A stretch of 64,000 bases of DNA from CAVSIS01 sp963814875 (GTDB taxonomy: Bacteria; Acidobacteriota; Thermoanaerobaculia; Thermoanaerobaculales; Sulfomarinibacteraceae). This document shows positions 58,664-64,000 of the stretch, one piece after another. Where the stretch lies: contig CAWFFJ010000025.1 of the NCBI GenBank assembly GCA_963814875.1, positions 1 to 64,000 on the forward strand. Direction: 5' to 3'. Position 1 is the stretch's first letter. Each line of letters begins with the position of its first letter. The notes under the pieces are model-generated. The model was given only the letters and a program-made list of their open reading frames with translations, made no database searches and was not told where the DNA came from. The position numbers and the translations under genes were made by a program.

Positions 58664-60136
58664 ATGGTCGAACCGCGTTCTCTCGACGAGCCTTTCATCG
58701 GCCGTACCTTTGCGGACTTCCTGTTCCGGCCCCAGATGGGCGTCGCAGGCTCCCGGCGGCAGATCTCTCTCGAGTCCCGGCTGAGCTCGCGGCTGGCCGT
58801 CGGGCTACCGATCGTGTCCGCCAACATGGACACGGTCACCGAGCTGGAGATGGCCAAGGCGATGGCCCTCGAAGGCGGCGTTGGCGTGATCCACCGGGCG
58901 ATGCCGATCGACCGTCAGGCCGACATGGTCCGGCGCGTCAAACGCAGCCACGGCGCAGTGATCGAGACGCCGTGGCGGCTCCCGCGGGGCACCAGCGTCC
59001 GCGAAGCGAGGTCCTTCGCCCGTCGGCACTCGATCAACGCCATTCTGATCGAGGAGAGCGAGGGCTCGGGCATCCTCGCCGGCCTCCTGACGGCGCGGGA
59101 CATGCCCTGGTTTCCGGGCACCGAGGACCGGCCGGTCGACTCCTACATGACCCCCTTTGAGCGGCTCGTGACGCGGCCGCCCGGGATCTCGGAGGACGAG
59201 GCCGAGCGCCTGATGTTCGAGCATCGGGTCGAGCGCCTGCCGCTGGTCGACGCACAGCGAGGCATTCGGGGGCTGATCACCCTGCGAGACCTCATGGTCT
59301 TCCACCGCCGCCCGCACACGTCGAAGGACCGCAAGGGCCGTCTCCTGGTCGCGGCGGCGATCGGGGCGAGGGGGGACTTTCTCGATCGAACGGCGGCGCT
59401 GCTCGAAGCCGAGGTCGACGCCCTGGTCGTGGACATTGCCCACGGTCATTCCCAGGCGATGGCGGACGCGATGTCCGCGCTGCGCGCGCGATTCCCAGAG
59501 GTGCCGCTGATCTGTGGCAACGTGGCTACCGCCGAGGGGGCGTGCTTCCTCGCCGAGCGTGGGGCAGACGCGGTGAAGGTCGGTGTCGGACCGGGCCGGG
59601 GATGTCGTACGCGCCTGGAAACCGCGGCGGGGGTGCCGCAGCTCCAGGCGATCCGGGAGGCCTGGTGCGCCGTCGGTGAGGGCGTGCCGATCGTGGCCGA
59701 CGGCGGCGTCGTCGAGGACAAGGACATCTTCCTGGCACTGATCTGCGGCGCATCGACGGTGATGCTGGGCAGCGCGCTGTCGGGCACGGACGAGTCGCCG
59801 GGGCACGTCATCGAGGACCCTTCGAGCCACCAGAAGCGCAAGATCTACCGCGGCATGACCTCCCCTCAGGCGGTCTTCGAGTCGCTTTACGACGGCGACC
59901 AGAACGGTGAGCTCGAGGAGGCCTTCGCGACCCCGGCGGAGGGCCAGGAGACCCAGGTCCTGTACAAGGGTCCGGTCTCCGATGTGCTGGGTCGGATCCG
60001 GGGTCACCTGCAGTCAGCGGTGAGCTATGCGGGGGAGACCTCGCTCACCGCGGCTCGCGCCAAGATCGTGCCCGATCCGATGGGGTACCTGATCCCACTC
60101 AGCGAGGCCTCGCGGAGAGAGTCGTTCGAGCGCTGA
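58664..60136 (+). CDS. guaB: IMP dehydrogenase family protein with CBS pair
   Basis: A 490-aa TIM-barrel enzyme. PIVSANMDTVTELEMAKAMA and GGVGVIHR at the N-terminus and a CBS pair at ~95-210 identify the IMPDH family. Catalytic loop: VGVGPGRGCRTR keeps the cysteine and second Thr, but the usual GPGSICTTR residues Ser and first Thr are replaced by Arg. The flap YRGM and the site VADGGVVEDKDI are conserved. It would oxidise IMP to XMP for GTP synthesis; a GMP reductase or GuaB1-like activity cannot be excluded because of the loop changes. GGAGG precedes ATG 58664. Confidence 0.82.
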   Translation: MVEPRSLDEPFIGRTFADFLFRPQMGVAGSRRQISLESRLSSRLAVGLPIVSANMDTVTELEMAKAMALEGGVGVIHRAMPIDRQADMVRRVKRSHGAVIETPWRLPRGTSVREARSFARRHSINAILIEESEGSGILAGLLTARDMPWFPGTEDRPVDSYMTPFERLVTRPPGISEDEAERLMFEHRVERLPLVDAQRGIRGLITLRDLMVFHRRPHTSKDRKGRLLVAAAIGARGDFLDRTAALLEAEVDALVVDIAHGHSQAMADAMSALRARFPEVPLICGNVATAEGACFLAERGADAVKVGVGPGRGCRTRLETAAGVPQLQAIREAWCAVGEGVPIVADGGVVEDKDIFLALICGASTVMLGSALSGTDESPGHVIEDPSSHQKRKIYRGMTSPQAVFESLYDGDQNGELEEAFATPAEGQETQVLYKGPVSDVLGRIRGHLQSAVSYAGETSLTAARAKIVPDPMGYLIPLSEASRRESFER

Positions 60137-60270
60137 GAATCGATCGAAGGACATCGTGCAACCTCCTGGTCACTCTCCCCTCAGTGGAACCGCGCGGGGG
60201 TCCCCAGGAATGCCCGAGGTACTCCGTCGCCGCGCTATGCTCGTGCCGTGACATGAGAGGAGGCCAGGCA

Positions 60271-61083
60271 ATGGCTCGCGACCGAGGCACCACCGTCCAA
60301 CCGGGCAAGCGATTCAGGCTTGCACGGCTCGACCCTGACCACACCGGAGGGCACGACAAGAAGCGCGCCCGCGAGCTCGTCGACCAGCGCCTCGAGCAGC
60401 TCAACGAGCTCCAGGAGCGCCTCTACTCGAGCGGCGAGCGGGCCGTACTCATTGTGCTGCAGGCGATGGACACCGGCGGCAAAGACGGGACCATCAAGCA
60501 CGTGTTCAGCGCCTTCAACCCGCAGGGCGTCGAGGTCACGTCGTTCAAGGTCCCTTCCGAGGAGGAGCTCGCCCACGACTTCCTGTGGCGGGTCCACAAG
60601 GCCGTCCCACGTCACGGGATGGTCGGGGTCTTCAACCGCTCACACTACGAGGACGTCTTGGTGGTGAGGGTCAAGCAGCTCGTCCCCGAGGCGGTGTGGT
60701 CGAAGCGCTTCGAACAGATCAATGCCTTCGAACAGCGGTTGGTCGCGAGCGGCGTCGCGATCGTCAAGCTGTTCCTGCACATCAGCCCCGAGGAGCAGGC
60801 CGAGCGCCTGCGCGAGCGCCAGCAGCGGCCCGACAAGAACTGGAAGTTCAACCCCGCCGACCTCGAGGACCGAGCGCTGTGGAAAGCGTTCCAGTCCACC
60901 TATGAGGACGCCCTGAGCCGCTGCAACACCGAGTGGGCGCCGTGGCACGTCGTGCCGGCCGATCACAAGTGGTACCGGAACCTGGTGGTCTCGAACATCC
61001 TGCTCGATACGCTGGAAGGGATGGATCTGCACTACCCCGATCCGCCGCCGGACCTGGCGTCCTACGTGATCCCCGACGTGTGA
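60271..61083 (+). CDS. polyphosphate kinase 2 family protein
   Basis: A 270-aa P-loop phosphotransferase using polyphosphate to phosphorylate nucleotides (or the reverse). Walker A-like AMDTGGKDGTIKHV, the lid FNRSHYEDVLVVRV and KNWKFNPADLEDRALW are characteristic. ATG 60271 has AGAGGAGG 7 bp upstream, so the open frame from 60184 is not used. Class (ADP- or AMP-preferring) cannot be fixed by eye. Confidence 0.9.
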   Translation: MARDRGTTVQPGKRFRLARLDPDHTGGHDKKRARELVDQRLEQLNELQERLYSSGERAVLIVLQAMDTGGKDGTIKHVFSAFNPQGVEVTSFKVPSEEELAHDFLWRVHKAVPRHGMVGVFNRSHYEDVLVVRVKQLVPEAVWSKRFEQINAFEQRLVASGVAIVKLFLHISPEEQAERLRERQQRPDKNWKFNPADLEDRALWKAFQSTYEDALSRCNTEWAPWHVVPADHKWYRNLVVSNILLDTLEGMDLHYPDPPPDLASYVIPDV

Positions 61084-61181
61084 GCTGGGAGCCCGCAGGG
61101 CATAGGCCCTTGCGGTGAGTGGCGTGTCGAGACGCGGCCACGGGCGTCTGCCCGGCGGGCTCCTCTGGTGCGCTACCTGGC

Positions 61182-61240
61182 TTGACAGCGGCCGCTCTCG
61201 GCACTATAACTGACTGGTCGGTTCAACCGACCGGTTAGTT
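61182..61240 (+). promoter_or_regulatory. promoter and TetR operator of efflux operon
   Basis: TTGACA (61182-61187), a 17-bp spacer and TATAAC (61205-61210) form a strong sigma-70 promoter. Overlapping the -10 and expected start site is a 33-bp dyad: AACTGACTGGTCGGTT, one central C, AACCGACCGGTTAGTT (61208-61240), arms matching at 14 of 16 positions. The regulator's ribosome site follows at once. This is the layout of an autorepressed TetR gene. Confidence 0.85.
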
Positions 61241-61251
61241 GGAGGTAGGTG

Positions 61252-61902
61252 ATGCAGACGAGAGACTCCGCCCGAGAGCCCGAAAGTCCGCAGGGGCGCA
61301 TCCTCGACGCCGCATCCGCGGTCTTCGCGGAGGTCGGCTTCGCAGGTGCACGGGTCGACGACATCGCCGCTCGCGCTGGCGTCAACAAGGCGATGCTCTA
61401 CTACCACGTCGGCGACAAGCAGGCGCTCTACAGCGCGGTGCTGGTCCGCAACTTCGACCGTGTCGCGGACGCCCTCGCCCAGGTCCTGGAAGACAAGGGC
61501 TCCCCGCGGAGCCGTCTCGTCGCAGTCATCACCGAGCTCACCCGCATGGTGCAGCAGTACCCCGACCACCCGCGGATGGTGCTGCGCGAGGTTGCTTCCG
61601 GTGCGGCCAACCTTCCTCCGGAGGCGCTGTTCCGAATGCTCGAGGTCGTCAACATCGTCGCCGGTCTGCTCGGTGAGGGTGTGGCCGTGGGAGAGTTTCG
61701 ACACACCGAACCGGTGCTCACCCACCTCGCGATCGTCGGCATGGTGCTGTTCATCAACGCCATCTCCCCGTTGCGCCAGCGCGCGGCCGAGCTGCGTCCC
61801 GAGGTCGGGCTCCCGGACTCGTCGACCGACATCGCGGCCTTCCTGAGCGACCTGCTGCTCGAGGGGATTGCCGCCCGCGGTGGCGACGGAGACGTGCATT
61901 GA
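61252..61902 (+). CDS. TetR-family transcriptional repressor
   Basis: A 216-aa regulator. N-terminal helices ILDAASAVFAEVGFAGARVD and the recognition helix region DIAARAGVNKAMLYYHVGDK are typical of TetR; the C-terminal part is an all-helical ligand domain. ATG 61252 follows GGAGG. It probably represses itself and the downstream adaptor and ABC genes via the 61208-61240 dyad, much like CecR over ybhGFSR in E. coli. Confidence 0.9.
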   Translation: MQTRDSAREPESPQGRILDAASAVFAEVGFAGARVDDIAARAGVNKAMLYYHVGDKQALYSAVLVRNFDRVADALAQVLEDKGSPRSRLVAVITELTRMVQQYPDHPRMVLREVASGAANLPPEALFRMLEVVNIVAGLLGEGVAVGEFRHTEPVLTHLAIVGMVLFINAISPLRQRAAELRPEVGLPDSSTDIAAFLSDLLLEGIAARGGDGDVH

Positions 61903-62216
61903 GGTCGGACTTCGCGCCGCTGCGGCTGCCGATCGAGGAACCACCGTTCGGGACCGTCATCACTGCCGGTGTCGGTTCGTCTCGGCCGAGACCGGTGCAA
62001 GTGAACCGGGTGTCCAGTCGCAGCTCGGCTTTCCAGCGCGCGACGATCGCCACCACGGGGGCGATACTCGCACTCCGGTCGGCGTCGCCCCTGCTGGCAT
62101 CCGACGTGCTCATGACTCTTGCGAACCACGGCCGCGCCCGGTGGACGGGCGCTGCTGCCAGAAATCACATCGACCTGAACTCGACCGCTGCCCCCAGCGC
62201 ACGACGGAGGAAGCTC
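61903..62216 (+). other. leader region of the efflux adaptor gene
   Basis: The adaptor frame stays open across this 314-bp gap from a TTG at 61899, but the encoded residues lack any signal or domain and a proper lipoprotein signal starts at 62217. I see no separate gene, terminator or promoter. Confidence 0.4.
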
Positions 62217-63218
62217 ATGACTCGACGGAAGCGAAAGCTGACCCTGTTGACCGTCCTCGCCACCATCGCCGGTCTCGCCGCCGGCTGTCATGGTACCGAG
62301 GACGGTGGAGCCATTCACGCCTCGGGCCACATCGAAGCGACCGAGGTCCGGCTCGCCGCCAAGGTCGGCGGTCGGCTGCTCGACGCACCCCTCCAGGAGG
62401 GCGACACCGTCCACACCGGCGACCTCGTGGCCCGGTTCGATTCGATCGACGCGGAGCACCAGCTCGCCCAGGCTCGTGCCCAGGTCGATTCGGCCGATGC
62501 TCAGCTTCGCCTCCTGCTGGCTGGAACCCGCCGCGAGGACGTCCAGAGCGCCGAGGACCGGCTCGCGCAGGCCCAGTCCGAGCTCGACGCGGCGGTCAGG
62601 GACCTCAACCGGCTCGAGGGCCTCGCTGACCGCGGCACTGCGACCGAGAAGGCGCGCGACGACGCCCGCACTCGACGCGACGTCTCCCAGCGGTCGGTCG
62701 CGGCGGCACGTGCCCAGCTCGACAAGCTCATCGCGGGGCCGCGACGCCAGGAGATCGAGGCGGCACGGGCGCAGCACGCGGCGGCGGTCGCGCGGGTGGA
62801 GGCGATCCAGCAGCAGATCACCGACGCCACGGTGCTCGCGCCGACGGACGGGGTGCTCACCGAGCGCATCGCGGAGCCCGGCGAGGTGCTGCCGCCCGGG
62901 GCGACCCTCGCGGTGCTGACCGACATCGGCCGGCCGTGGCTGAACGTCTGGATCGACGAGCCGAACCTCGCGAGCGTCCACCTCGGCGACCCGGTCGAGG
63001 TCCGTGTCGACGGTCGCGACCAGGCATTCCAGGGCAAGGTCTCCTTCATCTCGAGCGTTGCCGAGTTCACGCCCAAGAACGTGCAGACACCCGAGGAGCG
63101 GGCCAAGCTCGTGTTCCGGATCAAGGTCGCGCTCGCCAACCCTGACGGCGTGTTCAAGCCCGGCATGCCGGCGGACGCCTACTTCGACGGTCACGCCGAG
63201 GCGGGGAGCGCGCGGTGA
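62217..63218 (+). CDS. HlyD-family efflux adaptor lipoprotein (YbhG-like)
   Basis: A 333-aa membrane fusion protein. The signal sequence ends in the lipobox LAAGC (Cys24), so it is likely inner-membrane lipid-anchored. The lipoyl half HASGHIEATEVRLAAKVGGR, GDTVHTGDLVARFDS, a coiled-coil hairpin (~90-200) and the barrel segment VLAPTDGVLTERIAEPGEVL follow. GGAGGAAG lies before ATG 62217. Its stop overlaps the GTG of the ABC ATPase. With the TetR and ATPase it matches the ybhGFSR-type drug or cation efflux arrangement. Confidence 0.88.
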   Translation: MTRRKRKLTLLTVLATIAGLAAGCHGTEDGGAIHASGHIEATEVRLAAKVGGRLLDAPLQEGDTVHTGDLVARFDSIDAEHQLAQARAQVDSADAQLRLLLAGTRREDVQSAEDRLAQAQSELDAAVRDLNRLEGLADRGTATEKARDDARTRRDVSQRSVAAARAQLDKLIAGPRRQEIEAARAQHAAAVARVEAIQQQITDATVLAPTDGVLTERIAEPGEVLPPGATLAVLTDIGRPWLNVWIDEPNLASVHLGDPVEVRVDGRDQAFQGKVSFISSVAEFTPKNVQTPEERAKLVFRIKVALANPDGVFKPGMPADAYFDGHAEAGSAR

Positions 63219-64000
63219 GCGAGCAGCCCCTCGTCGCGGCCCGCGACCTGGTGGTCCGCTACGGCGCCACTGAGGCGGTGCACGGTATCTCGCTCGAGGT
63301 CCGCGCCGGCGAGGTAGTCGGTCTGATCGGCCCCGACGGCGCCGGCAAGACCTCGACTTTGCGCGTGCTCGCCGGCCTGCAGCGAGCCTCCGGCGGTACC
63401 GTCGAGGCGATGGGCGCCGACTGCTGGGCCGGCCGCCGTGCGCTGCATCACCGGCTCGGCTACCTGGCGCAGCGCTTCGCCCTCTACGGCGACCTCACGG
63501 TCGACGAGAACGTGCAGTTCTTCGCGCTCATGTACGGGGTCAAGGGGTGGCGGGAGCGGCGAACCCACCTGCTGGGGCTGGTCGGTCTGGGGGAGTTCCA
63601 CGATCGGATTGCGGATCGGCTCTCGGGCGGCATGAAGCAGAAGCTGGCACTCGCCTGCACGTTGATCCACTCGCCCCAGATGCTGCTCCTCGACGAGCCC
63701 ACCACCGGCGTCGACCCGGTGACGCGACGGGAGTTCTGGCGCCTGCTCGCTGAGCTGGTCGGGAACGGCCTCACGCTGCTCGTGGCGACGCCCTACCTCG
63801 ACGAGGCGGAACGGTGCACTCGTGTGGTGCTGATGCACGAGGGCCGGGTGCTGGCCGACGAGCGTCCCGGCGACGTGCCCGCTCTGCTGCCCGGCACGGT
63901 GGTCGAGGTGACAGCGCGCGAACGCACCGCAGCTACCTCCGCGCTCGAGGCCGACCCCGCGGTGGTCGACGTCGCGGTCTTCGGAACGACCCTTCACGCG
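63215..64000 (+). CDS. ABC exporter ATP-binding protein (YbhF-like, partial)
   Basis: 262 codons are visible, running off the window end. Walker A GPDGAGKTS, Q-loop YLAQRFALYGDL, signature LSGGMKQKLALA, Walker B MLLLDEPTTGVDP and the H-loop position occupied in LLVATPYLDEAERC, where Thr/Pro replace the usual His. A replaced H-loop histidine is common in this subgroup (TP.YL.EAE). YbhF homologues carry a second ATPase domain, which may lie beyond the window, as would the permeases. GTG 63215 overlaps the adaptor stop. Confidence 0.88.
   Translation, partial: MSEQPLVAARDLVVRYGATEAVHGISLEVRAGEVVGLIGPDGAGKTSTLRVLAGLQRASGGTVEAMGADCWAGRRALHHRLGYLAQRFALYGDLTVDENVQFFALMYGVKGWRERRTHLLGLVGLGEFHDRIADRLSGGMKQKLALACTLIHSPQMLLLDEPTTGVDPVTRREFWRLLAELVGNGLTLLVATPYLDEAERCTRVVLMHEGRVLADERPGDVPALLPGTVVEVTARERTAATSALEADPAVVDVAVFGTTLHA

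Noticed and set aside
1..64000. CRISPR arrays, tRNA or rRNA genes, transposases, integrases
   Set aside because: Looked for short regular repeats, cloverleaf-like ends and recombinase motifs; none found, so the palindromic elements cannot be tied to a local mobilising enzyme.

Overview
The window is GC-rich, densely coded DNA from a Gram-negative, outer-membrane bacterium. A porin-like barrel, LpxL-type acyltransferase, RND/MMPL exporter, HlyD adaptors, cytochrome bd and many ATGA/GTGA gene overlaps support this. Secreted proteins built from Asp-box propellers and a recurring beta-sandwich domain suggest an uncultivated Acidobacteriota-like lineage. That placement is inference; there is no rRNA or other marker here.

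Region 1 (1-18.5 kb): an outer-membrane protein fragment, then an aryl-polyene (APE, xanthomonadin/flexirubin-type) pigment locus. It holds an LpxL-like acyltransferase, a fused double hotdog dehydratase, two methyltransferases, an FkbO/XanB2-type chorismatase making the hydroxybenzoate starter, an acyl-activating ligase, ACP, ketosynthase, chain-length-factor partner, GT2, ketoreductase, MMPL exporter, a frameshifted deacetylase and a DUF2062-methyltransferase fusion. Two inverted copies of a 164-bp imperfect palindrome bracket 13.3 kb of the locus.

Region 2 (18.5-29.2 kb): decayed genes (a PIN-domain remnant and a frameshifted hypothetical), two large secreted repeat proteins, a spermidine-synthase-like enzyme, 4-hydroxyphenylpyruvate dioxygenase and an ACT-domain protein. 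A second, unrelated long palindrome lies at 23.1-23.3 kb.

Region 3 (29.2-40.3 kb): an rrf2-cydA-cydB operon with a dyad inside its own promoter, an M20 peptidase, an aldehyde dehydrogenase, a metal-uptake operon (small protein, porin-like barrel, solute-binding protein, permease, no ATPase), and a secreted protein that is essentially the beta-sandwich domain alone.

Region 4 (40.7-52.3 kb): the most intriguing block. It has a response regulator with an excisionase-type HTH, a Ser/Thr kinase with (frameshifted) TPRs, a 23-residue peptide gene with a strong ribosome site and a Gly-Gly motif, a divergent membrane histidine kinase, and an exporter made of an HlyD adaptor, a C39 peptidase-ABC transporter and a second ABC subunit with decayed peptidase and ATPase sites. 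I read it as a candidate signalling-peptide or RiPP production and export locus.

Region 5 (52.5-64 kb): housekeeping and accessory genes (secreted hypothetical, Zn-alcohol dehydrogenase, TauE permease, DUF4388 protein, IMP dehydrogenase, PPK2), then a TetR-HlyD-ABC efflux operon with a clear promoter and operator that runs off the window end. I saw no tRNA, rRNA, CRISPR array or transposase.
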